This document shows positions 1 through 8,508 of a stretch of 64,000 nucleotides of DNA, in pieces (position 1 is the first letter of the stretch; each line of letters starts with the position of its first letter). The stretch is taken from positions 1-64,000 of the forward strand of contig JAGQYI010000078.1 in NCBI GenBank assembly GCA_020436165.1, written 5' to 3'. The DNA comes from Cyclobacteriaceae bacterium (GTDB lineage Bacteria; Bacteroidota; Bacteroidia; Cytophagales; Cyclobacteriaceae). The position numbers were made by a program, and so were the translations under genes. The notes beneath the pieces are model-generated. The model saw nothing but the letters and a program-made list of their open reading frames with translations, had not been told where the DNA came from and ran no database searches.

Positions 1-98
1 ATCCAAAGGTTTACCGGTACAAAGTACAGGAAGATCACCAAAAAGACGATCGCTCCGAATATCAATACCAATAAGGTTACTCCTGAAAATGCTCCCAC
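1..98 (-). CDS. floA: Flotillin-like protein FloA, N-terminal fragment (runs off the window edge)
   Basis: Only the first 32 codons are inside the window. A GTG at 98 starts a hydrophobic N-terminal segment ending in LYFVPVNLWI, which closely resembles the membrane anchor of FloA-type flotillins. Flotillins scaffold membrane microdomains. The gene begins 2 nt after the nfeD stop codon; short NfeD proteins and FloA are commonly paired, which supports the call. The start codon is inferred, since no ATG is available and the reading frame opens right after nfeD. Confidence 0.75.
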   Translation of the reverse strand, partial: MGAFSGVTLLVLIFGAIVFLVIFLYFVPVNLW

Positions 99-100
99 GT

Positions 101-571
101 TTATGAATTTAGTTGTTCAACATATATTTTTCTTCCTTCAATTTTAACCACCTTCACTTCTGTATTACTCTCTATCATTTCTCCCAGGGTGGTTACTTCC
201 AGCTTATCTTCTCCAAACTCCACGTTTCCATACGGTCTCAATGCTGAAAGTGTAAGACCCGTATCTCCAATTTTAACAGCTATAGGTTTATTATCATTTA
301 CTTTGCTTTGTATGGACTTATCGAGCGCAAACCGCTTCCATACTCCCGACTTTAGGCTTATTACAATAACAATGGCCGACACAATGAACGTACCCGAAGC
401 TACGCCCCAACCCACAGGATTTCCGAAAGCTTTGAAGCTATAAAAAACCCCTCCAACCATGCTTATAAGCCCTAACGCTCCTACTACTGTGGTGCCAGGA
501 ACAAACACAATTTCAATGACGATCAGCGCCAGGCCGATCACAATTAAAGATATGACAACTATCCATTCCAT
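101..571 (-). CDS. Short NfeD family membrane protein
   Basis: A 156-residue protein with two or three hydrophobic segments in the first 75 residues, followed by a small soluble domain (about 90-156) with the pattern IGDTGLTLSALRPYGNVEF, typical of the NfeD C-terminal OB fold. It lacks the ClpP-like protease domain of long NfeD proteins, so it is the short form. The short form is thought to act together with the flotillin encoded immediately downstream, probably in membrane microdomain organisation. The two genes should be cotranscribed. Confidence 0.85.
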   Translation of the reverse strand: MEWIVVISLIVIGLALIVIEIVFVPGTTVVGALGLISMVGGVFYSFKAFGNPVGWGVASGTFIVSAIVIVISLKSGVWKRFALDKSIQSKVNDNKPIAVKIGDTGLTLSALRPYGNVEFGEDKLEVTTLGEMIESNTEVKVVKIEGRKIYVEQLNS

Positions 572-647
572 TACTCTACAATATTACAATAAAGGATTGA
601 TTTTTTTAGGGGTAGGGGGAAGGGTTATTGTAAACAAATCTCATTTA

Positions 648-1004
648 TTAAAGCATCTGATAAACTGAACCTAGTATAAGAAATACTACAACGAGTCCCA
701 CAATAAAATTTCGGATGTATTTATTATCATTTTCATAATAATGAGACATATACTCATTAAATGAATCTTTAAATCCTGAAAGCAACCAAAATACAAAGGC
801 TCCGGTTGCAACAAATAATAAAGGGAGAAAAAAATAATAGGCACGATGGTAGGATTGGTCATCGTTCTTAGCAAAAATATGATTTGTTATTTCTTTGCTT
901 TTAGGTCTGAAAATTAGACTTAGCAATATTCCGAATAGGGTAGTAAAAACAATAAAAAGGAATAGAATTGAAATCGGTATCCAGATAACATTCTTACCGT
1001 ACAA
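648..1004 (-). CDS. Hypothetical small membrane protein
   Basis: A 118-residue frame with three clear hydrophobic stretches (about 8-32, 57-77 and 96-117), separated by a charged loop (KSKEITNHIFAKNDDQSYHR) and a Tyr/Asn-rich loop. The only possible start near the first helix is TTG at 1004, with an in-frame stop four codons upstream; the next Met is residue 85. I do not recognise a family. It has the charge and hydrophobicity pattern of a real membrane protein, but the weak start and the lack of conserved neighbours keep confidence moderate. Confidence 0.5.
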   Translation of the reverse strand: MYGKNVIWIPISILFLFIVFTTLFGILLSLIFRPKSKEITNHIFAKNDDQSYHRAYYFFLPLLFVATGAFVFWLLSGFKDSFNEYMSHYYENDNKYIRNFIVGLVVVFLILGSVYQML

Positions 1005-1109
1005 CGATCTCAGCTAGCACGCGTTGAGAAACGCGCACCAGCTGTGTGAATCAATTTAAGCAAGTTATTAATCCTACCTATTGAAATCAACTTTTCGCGT
1101 AGATTTTGT

Positions 1110-1117
1110 TACATTTG
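1110..1117 (+). promoter_or_regulatory. Putative Bacteroidota -7 box before dinB
   Basis: TACATTTG matches TAnnTTTG exactly and lies 25 nt before the dinB ATG, so a transcript would have a short leader. No good TTTG -33 box is found at 19-21 nt, so the call rests on one element only. No LexA-type palindrome was recognised around it. Confidence 0.35.
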
Positions 1118-1142
1118 TTTACTTCCATTTTTCCTTATTGGT

Positions 1143-2363
1143 ATGCCTACACCCGCCATTGTTCATATGGACCTTGACACCTTCTTCGTCTCTGTAGAGC
1201 GCCTGCTTGACAGTCGCTTGGAAGGCAAGCCTGTGATGATTGGCGGCACCAATGGCCGGGGTGTAGTGGCTTCATGTAGTTACGAAGCGCGTACCTTTGG
1301 CGTGCACTCAGGTATGCCCATGCGTGCAGCCATGAACCTCTGCCCCGAGGCAGTAATTCTACGGGGCGATACAGCCAACTACTCCATGTACTCCAACATG
1401 GTTACGGAGATTATCCGCGAGACTGTTCCTTTGTATGAAAAATCGTCTATTGACGAGTTCTACATTGATATGACCGGCATGGATAAATTCTTTAATGCCT
1501 ACACCATTACCAAAGACCTGCAGGAGCGCATTTACAAGGAAACGCATTTGCCCATCTCCTTCGGGTTTGCCACCAACAAGACGGTAGCCAAAATGGCTAC
1601 CAACGAAGGTAAACCCCGAGGCAGCCTGCAAATATTACCCGGCCAGGAAAAAGCTTTTCTGGCTCCGCTGGCCACCAAGAAAATACCCATGGTGGGTGAG
1701 CAAACCTACAAAACGCTGTGCGAGCTGGGCCTTGCCCAAATAGCCACCGTGCAGCAAATGCCTCGCAAGCTGATGAAGTTGGCACTGGGCAAAAACGGAG
1801 AAAGCATCTGGAAGAAAGCCAATGGCATTGATTTCAGCCCCGTGGTGCCCTATACCGAGCGTAAGTCCATTTCGGTAGAGCGCACCTTCCAGGAGGATAC
1901 CACCGACCTGAAGAAGCTGAAAAACACCCTCATTGCCATGACCGAGAACCTGGCCTTCCAGCTCAGAAAAAACAATAAGCTTACCGAGAACATTAGCGTA
2001 AAGATCCGCTACTCGGATTTTACCACGCACACCATGCAAAGCAGCATCCCCTATACCTCAGCGGACCACCTGCTCATCCCCCGAGTGCTTGATTTGTTCG
2101 ACCGGCTTTTCAAAAAGCGGTTGCTTATCCGCCTGGTAGGCGTTCGGTTCAGTCACCTGGTGGGTGGTGGCCACCAGATCAACCTGTTTGACGATGTGGA
2201 AGAGATGATCAACCTCTACAATGCCATGGACTTTATTCGTGCCAAGCATGGCGAGCGCATTGTAATGCGTGCTTCGGGTATGGGCGCCCGCTCCATAGGC
2301 AAAATAATGAACCCATTTAAAGGAGACGATTCGGCCCTACCCCCTGCCAACCGGGAGTTTTAA
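1143..2363 (+). CDS. dinB: DNA polymerase IV (Y-family translesion polymerase)
   Basis: A 406-residue DinB protein. Catalytic carboxylates are visible as D10 in HMDLDTFF and D104/E105 in SSIDEFYID. F15 occupies the steric-gate position that excludes ribonucleotides, and YEARTFGVHSGMP is the conserved finger segment. The C-terminal little-finger domain carries QINLF at 345-349, a canonical sliding-clamp binding motif, here internal and followed by about 55 further residues. The protein copies damaged templates at low fidelity. The gene looks GC-richer than its surroundings. Its stop codon interlocks with the convergent murA stop. Confidence 0.95.
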   Translation: MPTPAIVHMDLDTFFVSVERLLDSRLEGKPVMIGGTNGRGVVASCSYEARTFGVHSGMPMRAAMNLCPEAVILRGDTANYSMYSNMVTEIIRETVPLYEKSSIDEFYIDMTGMDKFFNAYTITKDLQERIYKETHLPISFGFATNKTVAKMATNEGKPRGSLQILPGQEKAFLAPLATKKIPMVGEQTYKTLCELGLAQIATVQQMPRKLMKLALGKNGESIWKKANGIDFSPVVPYTERKSISVERTFQEDTTDLKKLKNTLIAMTENLAFQLRKNNKLTENISVKIRYSDFTTHTMQSSIPYTSADHLLIPRVLDLFDRLFKKRLLIRLVGVRFSHLVGGGHQINLFDDVEEMINLYNAMDFIRAKHGERIVMRASGMGARSIGKIMNPFKGDDSALPPANREF

Positions 2364-3664
2364 ATTCGCTCAATTTGCGCACCAAGCGCTTTCAATCGCG
2401 TATCTATATTCTGATACCCTCTATCAATCTGCTCTACGTTGGAAATCTCACTTTCGCCTTCGGCAGATAGTGCCGCAATTAGCAAAGCTACCCCGGCACG
2501 AATATCGGGCGAAGTCATTTTTATGCCTCTTAGAGGTATTTGGCGATCAAGTCCAATAACAGTAGCCCTATGTGGATCGCATAGGATAATTTTGGCTCCC
2601 ATGTCTATGAGTTTGTCCACAAAGAACAGACGACTTTCAAACATTTTTTGGTGAATAAGTACCGTCCCCTGAGCTTGCGTGGCCATTACAAGCACAATAC
2701 TCAACAGATCAGGTGTCAGCCCAGGCCAGGGAGCATCTGCAACAGTAAGTATAGAGCCATCAATAAATGAATCGATCACATAATGCTCTTGCTCGGGGAT
2801 AAAAATATCATCACCTTTTACTTCCAGATGCACACCCATTCGTTTAAAGACCGTGGGAATCATTCCTAAATTTTCGATCGAGGTATTTTTTATGGTTAAC
2901 GATGACTGTGTCATGGCAGCCATTCCAATAAAGCTACCTATCTCGATCATATCAGGAAGCATCGTATGCTCCGTACCGCCCAGTGAATCTACACCTTCAA
3001 TGGTGAGCAAGTTAGAACCCACACCGGTAATTTTTGCCCCCATTCGGTTGAGCATTTTGCACAATTGCTGAATGTAAGGCTCACAAGCTGCGTTGTAAAT
3101 AGTGGTTTTCCCATTCGCTAGCACAGCCGCCATTATAATATTGGCAGTACCTGTTACAGAAGCTTCATCCAACAGCATATAGGCCCCATGTAGGTTAGAG
3201 GCGTCAATTTCGTAAAAGGAGGTTTTGGCATTAAAATTAAATTTGGCACCCAAATTCTGAAAACCTAAAAAGTGGGTATCAAGCCTTCTTCTACCAATTT
3301 TGTCTCCACCTGGCTGAGGAATCCTTGCTTTTCCATAACGTGCCAATAGTGGTCCTAGCACCATAATAGAACCTCTAAGTGAAGCTGCCTTTTGGGTGTA
3401 TTCAGCGGTTTCAAGGTAATTTACATCAACATTCGATGCCTTGAATTTGTAGGACTCCTCAGAAAGTTGTGTAACCTTTACACCCATGGAACCCAGCAAA
3501 TCGATAAGCTTGTTTACGTCCCTGATATTGGGCACCTTGTGAATGGTAACTTCTTCAGGGGTTAGTAAAACTGCACATAAAATTTGAAGTGCTTCGTTTT
3601 TTGCTCCCTGGGCCTCAATAGAACCAGAGAGTTTGGCGCCTCCCTGAATTTTAAATATGGACAT
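2360..3664 (-). CDS. murA: UDP-N-acetylglucosamine 1-carboxyvinyltransferase (MurA), Asp variant
   Basis: A full-length 434-residue MurA, catalysing transfer of enolpyruvate from PEP to UDP-GlcNAc, the first committed step of peptidoglycan synthesis in the cytoplasm. The substrate-binding K22-N23 pair is present (GAKNEALQ). The active-site loop reads PGGDKIGRRRLDTH, with D121 where Escherichia coli MurA has the fosfomycin-targeted Cys115. Asp at this site is known from naturally fosfomycin-insensitive MurA enzymes. The start ATG overlaps the stop of the upstream DUF4290 gene by one base (TAATG), suggesting translational coupling in a uvrD-DUF4290-murA operon. Confidence 0.95.
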   Translation of the reverse strand: MSIFKIQGGAKLSGSIEAQGAKNEALQILCAVLLTPEEVTIHKVPNIRDVNKLIDLLGSMGVKVTQLSEESYKFKASNVDVNYLETAEYTQKAASLRGSIMVLGPLLARYGKARIPQPGGDKIGRRRLDTHFLGFQNLGAKFNFNAKTSFYEIDASNLHGAYMLLDEASVTGTANIIMAAVLANGKTTIYNAACEPYIQQLCKMLNRMGAKITGVGSNLLTIEGVDSLGGTEHTMLPDMIEIGSFIGMAAMTQSSLTIKNTSIENLGMIPTVFKRMGVHLEVKGDDIFIPEQEHYVIDSFIDGSILTVADAPWPGLTPDLLSIVLVMATQAQGTVLIHQKMFESRLFFVDKLIDMGAKIILCDPHRATVIGLDRQIPLRGIKMTSPDIRAGVALLIAALSAEGESEISNVEQIDRGYQNIDTRLKALGAQIERI

Positions 3665-4305
3665 TAGTTTCTTCTTCTTCTGTTTTGAGATTTGTGCCCG
3701 TTATTTTTCTTAAAGCGGTTTGTATTAGTAGGTTTAGCTTTTTCTTTATACAAGGGTTCGAAGAGTCCCTCTTCTTTCACTTTTTCAATACCAATAGCCA
3801 AAGCTCCATCAGACATGATGCCTATATTCTTGACAATAACCTCATCATCCACTAGTTCCTTATTCCAGGTTGCATGGTAGCTCTTCATCAATTTGCCAAT
3901 GTGTACAATGGCTGATTCCCTTTGTTCAGGGTCTTCCATTTTTATAGCTTCTTCAACCATTAATTCAAGGTTGTGCCCATAATGACGGAAACCAATTTTG
4001 TGATGATTATATGCTACTTTACCCGGTCTTTTTGTTTGCAAATGAGGCTCAGGTGACTCGTAAGGGCCCTCCGCTTCCAATTTAAAATCGGTCATTATAT
4101 GAAGGTCGTCCCATAAACGCTGGTTGTCTTCAGGTGTATCCTTAATGGTTGGAACCACTTGTTTCATTAGTTCCATTAAGCCGGCAGCATAGCGTGACCG
4201 CTTTTCTTTGTCTTCAATAGTAAGTAAATGATTTGCCAGCTTTTGTACGTTTCGGCCAAACTCTCTCAATTTCAGGTCCTCACGGCCGGTGTTATAATCA
4301 AACAT
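3664..4305 (-). CDS. DUF4290 family protein
   Basis: A 213-residue soluble protein with the Bacteroidota-specific DUF4290 pattern: N-terminal MFDYNTGREDLKLREFGRNV, a central YNHHKIGFRHYGHNLE segment, and a very basic C-terminal tail (NNGHKSQNRRRRN) that could bind nucleic acid. The function is unknown. It sits between uvrD (13 nt upstream) and murA (1-nt overlap), an arrangement I recall from other Bacteroidota. No signal peptide or membrane segment is visible, so it is probably cytoplasmic. Confidence 0.85.
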   Translation of the reverse strand: MFDYNTGREDLKLREFGRNVQKLANHLLTIEDKEKRSRYAAGLMELMKQVVPTIKDTPEDNQRLWDDLHIMTDFKLEAEGPYESPEPHLQTKRPGKVAYNHHKIGFRHYGHNLELMVEEAIKMEDPEQRESAIVHIGKLMKSYHATWNKELVDDEVIVKNIGIMSDGALAIGIEKVKEEGLFEPLYKEKAKPTNTNRFKKNNGHKSQNRRRRN

Positions 4306-4318
4306 ATGTATGTTTTTA

Positions 4319-6583
4319 TCAGTGAATTTTTAGTTTAGCAAAGCTAAGTAATAATGTCTTCTCCCCAAAGTTCTCAAATACCACCTTTGCCTTTCTGTTG
4401 GTACCTGAGTTATCGATCTCTGTTACCTCACCAAACCCAAATTTAGGGTGTTCCACACGCATGCCGGTTTCAAGTTTGGAAGTATCGCTGGGAGCAAAAT
4501 TAGCTGATGGAGTATGTTGAGGTGCTCCATTTGCAGGTGGTGCAGACTTTGAGGCACTTCGAATCAGATTCTTCGCATATTGGCTGCCACCCACTGACCC
4601 AGCCGATGGCGTTGGCTTGCTACTAATCTTTATAAACTTTGGATCAATTTCATCAATAAATCGGCTGGGTTCACAGCTCTTCAGTCTCCCAAAACGGTAA
4701 CGGTTCAAAGCGTAACTTAAAAACAGTTTTTGTTCAGCACGAGTTATGGCCACATAGAACAATCTTCTTTCTTCCTCCAGATCGGCTCGTGAGCTAAGCA
4801 TCATTTGCGAAGGAAACAGGTCTTCCTCCATTCCCACAATGTACACGTTCTTGAATTCCAGTCCTTTGGCCATGTGAATAGTCATGAGCGTAACCTTGTC
4901 ATTGTCTTCGTCATCGTCCTGATCCACCCCGGTCAGCAGCGTTATTTCCTGAAGAAAGGTTCCCAACTGTTTGTCTTTGGGCTCCTCTCCCCCCGTAGTT
5001 GCCTCATCGTTATCTACAAACTCCTTGATCGCATTCAAAAGCTCCTGCACATTCTCATACCGGCTCAATCCTTCCACGGTTCGATCGGCATAAAGCTCAC
5101 GGAGTAAGCCCGAGCCTTTGGCAATGGCGTTGGCTGCTTCGTACGCATCGTTCGTATCCACCTCAATTTTGAATCGCTTGACCAGGTTCACAAAATCGGC
5201 AATAGCTGTGGCAGCTCGCCCGGGCACAATCTGATTGGCTTGCTGCAAGGCATCCCAAAGTGAAATATTTACTTCATTGGCAGTAACAATCAATTTATTA
5301 ACTGTTGTATCTCCAATTCCCCTTTTGGGTAAATTAATAATTCGCTTGAGCGATTCCTCATCATTATGATTTACCGTAAAGCGCATATACGCCAACAGGT
5401 CTTTAATTTCCTTGCGCTGGTAAAAAGAGAGCCCTCCAACGATCTTGTATTTTAAATTCAATTTACGAAGCGCTTCCTCCATCGCCCTCGACTGGCTGTT
5501 GGTACGGTACAGAATAGCAAAATCGCTGTTTTTTAATTGGTGCTGGGCACGTTCCTCAAAAATGGAAGTGGCAACGAGCTTACCCTCCTCATTATCCGAA
5601 GCACATTTAATCAACTCTATTAGCTGGCCTTCTTCGTTGGAAGTCCACACGTTTTTCTTTAGCTGGGCTTTATTGTAGCCAATCACACTGTTGGCGGCAT
5701 GCACAATATTTTTTGTGGAACGGTAGTTCTGCTCCAGCTTAACAATTTGCAGATTGGGATAATCGCGTTCAAAATTCAGGATGTTCTGAATATCCGCTCC
5801 GCGGAAGGCATAAATGCTCTGCGCGTCATCGCCCACCACACAAATGTTTTCGTTTACTGCCGATAGGTTTTTGGTGATCAGGTATTGCGAAACGTTGGTA
5901 TCCTGGAACTCATCCACCATTACATACCGGAACCGGTGCTGGTATTTGTTCAATACATCAATATGATCACGAAAAAGTACGTTGGTATTAAAGAGCAGAT
6001 CGTCAAAATCCATTGCACCGGCCTTGAAACAACGCTCGCTGTATATCCTGTATATTTTGCCTAGTTCCGGGCGCCTGTTTTGTTCATCATCCGATCGGTA
6101 AACCGGATTGCTGTTGTATTCCTGGTACGAAACCAACCGGTTTTTAGCACCCGAAATGCGGTTATACACCACATTAGCTTTGTACAGCTTATCATCCAGG
6201 TTCAACTCTTTTACAATCGTTCGAATAAGCGACTTGGAGTCGTCTGTGTCGTATATGGTAAAATTGCTCGGGTAGCCAATATGGTGCGCCTCGCTTCGAA
6301 GAATACGGGCAAACACAGAGTGAAAAGTGCCCATCCAAATATTACGTGCTTCATGGCCTGCAACTCCCTCTATCCTATGACGCATTTCTCCTGCGGCCTT
6401 GTTTGTGAAGGTCAAGGCTAAAATATTAAAAGGATCAACATCTTTTGATTTTATAAGGTGTGCGATCCGGTAGGTAAGCACGCGCGTTTTACCCGAGCCG
6501 GCCCCGGCAATAATCATCATCGGGCCTTCGGTATTTATTACTGCCTCTCGTTGTGGTTCGTTTAAACTCTCCAGATATTCCAT
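4319..6583 (-). CDS. ATP-dependent DNA helicase, UvrD/PcrA type
   Basis: A 754-residue superfamily 1A 3'-5' helicase. The Walker A motif AGAGSGKT is at 26-33. Other visible motifs are the TFTNKAAGEM segment, the Walker B VDEFQDTN, GDDAQSIYAFRGA, LEQNYRS, and YVAITRAEQ near the end of the motor. The C-terminal VEHPKFGFGEV segment resembles the Tudor-like tail that contacts RNA polymerase in PcrA/UvrD. The expected roles are nucleotide excision repair, mismatch repair and clearing of recombination or transcription blocks. It is the first gene of a probable operon with DUF4290 and murA. Confidence 0.95.
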   Translation of the reverse strand: MEYLESLNEPQREAVINTEGPMMIIAGAGSGKTRVLTYRIAHLIKSKDVDPFNILALTFTNKAAGEMRHRIEGVAGHEARNIWMGTFHSVFARILRSEAHHIGYPSNFTIYDTDDSKSLIRTIVKELNLDDKLYKANVVYNRISGAKNRLVSYQEYNSNPVYRSDDEQNRRPELGKIYRIYSERCFKAGAMDFDDLLFNTNVLFRDHIDVLNKYQHRFRYVMVDEFQDTNVSQYLITKNLSAVNENICVVGDDAQSIYAFRGADIQNILNFERDYPNLQIVKLEQNYRSTKNIVHAANSVIGYNKAQLKKNVWTSNEEGQLIELIKCASDNEEGKLVATSIFEERAQHQLKNSDFAILYRTNSQSRAMEEALRKLNLKYKIVGGLSFYQRKEIKDLLAYMRFTVNHNDEESLKRIINLPKRGIGDTTVNKLIVTANEVNISLWDALQQANQIVPGRAATAIADFVNLVKRFKIEVDTNDAYEAANAIAKGSGLLRELYADRTVEGLSRYENVQELLNAIKEFVDNDEATTGGEEPKDKQLGTFLQEITLLTGVDQDDDEDNDKVTLMTIHMAKGLEFKNVYIVGMEEDLFPSQMMLSSRADLEEERRLFYVAITRAEQKLFLSYALNRYRFGRLKSCEPSRFIDEIDPKFIKISSKPTPSAGSVGGSQYAKNLIRSASKSAPPANGAPQHTPSANFAPSDTSKLETGMRVEHPKFGFGEVTEIDNSGTNRKAKVVFENFGEKTLLLSFAKLKIH

Positions 6584-6690
6584 GTACTGCGTGCGCTTTC
6601 TCCCATTAAAACTGACCTGCTAAATTAGTAGTTTGAAAATAAACTTTTGAGTAAATCTTCACGATCAATGAAAGGTTATTTGAATAGCCC

Positions 6691-6698
6691 TACTTTTG
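6691..6698 (+). promoter_or_regulatory. Putative -7 box before the DUF3109 gene
   Basis: TACTTTTG fits TAnnTTTG exactly and ends 15 nt before the ATG at 6714, leaving almost no leader. A -33 TTTG at proper spacing is not evident. Confidence 0.35.
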
Positions 6699-6713
6699 TA
6701 GAAATAATGTACC

Positions 6714-7280
6714 ATGCTTGAGGTTGGGAATGTAATTCTATCGGATGATGTCAAAGACGAGTTCTTTGTCTGCGACCTGGAAAAATGCAAAGGGGCTTGT
6801 TGTGTAGAAGGCGACCTGGGCGCTCCTCTGGAAGAGGACGAGCTGCCTGTTTTACGTTCCATTCTGGAAGAGGTTAAGCCCTATTTATCTCCCATTGGGC
6901 TACGCACCATTGAGGTACAGGGACCATACGTTTTTGACAGCGATGGAGATTTTTCTACCCCTACCATTGGTGGTAAAGAATGTGCGTATGCTGTTTATGA
7001 TGACCGTGGTATCTTAAAATGCGGAATTGAACAGGCTTATTTGGATGGTAAGATATCGTACAAAAAACCAATCTCCTGTCATTTGTACCCCATTCGCATT
7101 ACTAAATACGAAAAATTTGATGCCGCTAATTACGACCGATGGCATATTTGCAACCCTGCTTGCGCTTTGGGTAAAAAACTGGGTGTTCCGGTATATAAAT
7201 TTTTGAAAGAGCCACTTATACGCAAGTATGGAGAGCAATGGTATAATCAACTTACCCGCCTTATAAAAACTGATGGATAA
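6714..7280 (+). CDS. DUF3109 family cysteine-rich protein
   Basis: A 188-residue protein with nine cysteines, including the cluster C20-x4-C25-x3-CC(29-30) and C90, C103, C122, C146 and C150, as in the DUF3109/YkgJ-like group thought to bind zinc or an iron-sulfur cluster. The conserved segment [13 protein letters not shown] is clear. No signal peptide is present, so it is probably cytoplasmic. The exact role is unknown. Its 3' end overlaps the following glycosyltransferase start by 8 nt, so the two are translated from one transcript. Confidence 0.85.
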   Translation: MLEVGNVILSDDVKDEFFVCDLEKCKGACCVEGDLGAPLEEDELPVLRSILEEVKPYLSPIGLRTIEVQGPYVFDSDGDFSTPTIGGKECAYAVYDDRGILKCGIEQAYLDGKISYKKPISCHLYPIRITKYEKFDAANYDRWHICNPACALGKKLGVPVYKFLKEPLIRKYGEQWYNQLTRLIKTDG

Positions 7281-8346
7281 AACCAGAGTTTTATTTATAG
7301 GCATGCACCGGTTCGACCGGTCACCCTCGCAGCGCTACCGCTTTGAGCAATACTTCAAATACCTGGAAACCAATGGGATTGAATGTGTGCTTTCACCTCT
7401 AATATCTGAAAAAGATGACAACGTACTTTATTCCCAAGGTAACTATATAGGTAAGTTAGGTATCTTTTTAAAGAGCTGGATAATTCGCACAAAAGATGTG
7501 AAGGGTGCTAATGAGTTCGATTATATTTTTATTCAACGTGAAGCCTTTATGACGGGCACTACCTATTTTGAAAAACGATTTGCTAAAAGTAAAGCGAAAC
7601 TCATTTTTGACTTTGACGATTCTATTTGGCTGGAAGATAAAAACGAAGCCAACAGCAAGCTTTCCTTTTTGAAAAGGCCTTCTAAAACTGTCGATATCAT
7701 TAGGCTATGCAATACCATTGTGGCAGGAAACGAATACCTGGCAAACTATGCCAGGCAGTTTAATAAGAATGTGGTTATCATTCCAACCACTATTGACACA
7801 AATTGGTACACACCCAAACCCAAACCTGCCAGGGAAAAAGTAATTATTGGCTGGAGTGGCAGTTTTAGTACCATTAAGCACTTTGAAAGTGCTATTGATG
7901 CCCTATTAGTAATTAGAGAAAAATATGGAGACATGGTGGCATTTAAAGTAATTGGAGATACCAATTACAAAAATGAATCACTGGGCATTATCGGCCAAAA
8001 ATGGCAAAGTCAAACTGAGGTGCAAGATTTGCAGGATATAGACATTGGTATTATGCCTTTGCCCGATACCGACTGGACCCGTGGCAAGTGTGGTCTTAAA
8101 GGGCTTCAATATATGGGGCTGGCTATTCCCACAATCATGTCACCTGTGGGGGTGAACAAAGAAATTATCGATCATGGAACAAATGGCTTCCTGGCTTCTA
8201 CCATTAAGGAATGGGTGGATTGCCTTTCTCAACTGATCGAATCAAAAGAGCTAAGAGAGAAAATGGGAGCAGCCGGAAGACAAACCGTTGAAAAACACTA
8301 TAGTATTGAAGCTAACAAGAAAAAATATCTTGAGTTATTTGGCTGA
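7273..8346 (+). CDS. Glycosyltransferase, GT4/GT1-like (GT-B fold)
   Basis: A 357-residue protein with the Rossmann-like N-terminus ([20 protein letters not shown]) and a C-terminal nucleotide-sugar domain: [44 protein letters not shown] (split across 240-270) and a final [13 protein letters not shown] segment, all typical of family 4 transferases. The acceptor and sugar cannot be deduced. It is isolated from any polysaccharide cluster and translationally coupled to the DUF3109 gene, which does not suggest a specific pathway. Confidence 0.85.
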   Translation: MDKTRVLFIGMHRFDRSPSQRYRFEQYFKYLETNGIECVLSPLISEKDDNVLYSQGNYIGKLGIFLKSWIIRTKDVKGANEFDYIFIQREAFMTGTTYFEKRFAKSKAKLIFDFDDSIWLEDKNEANSKLSFLKRPSKTVDIIRLCNTIVAGNEYLANYARQFNKNVVIIPTTIDTNWYTPKPKPAREKVIIGWSGSFSTIKHFESAIDALLVIREKYGDMVAFKVIGDTNYKNESLGIIGQKWQSQTEVQDLQDIDIGIMPLPDTDWTRGKCGLKGLQYMGLAIPTIMSPVGVNKEIIDHGTNGFLASTIKEWVDCLSQLIESKELREKMGAAGRQTVEKHYSIEANKKKYLELFG

Positions 8347-8387
8347 TGTACGTATAAAACAGGAGTCCGAACCATAATTTTCCTTAG

Positions 8388-8395
8388 TATTTTTG
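8388..8395 (+). promoter_or_regulatory. Putative -7 box before the T9SS cargo gene
   Basis: TATTTTTG matches TAnnTTTG and lies about 115 nt before the CDS start, in the 160-nt gap after the glycosyltransferase. No convincing -33 box was found. The long leader holds nothing else that I recognise. Confidence 0.3.
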
Positions 8396-8508
8396 CATTT
8401 CATTATTCAAAGAATCCATTATCCTCAATTACTTATTAGTAGTTAAAAGGTATTAACCATCAGGCTTAACTATTTTGAAAAGTATCTGGTTGAAATGGAT
8501 TTGAATTT

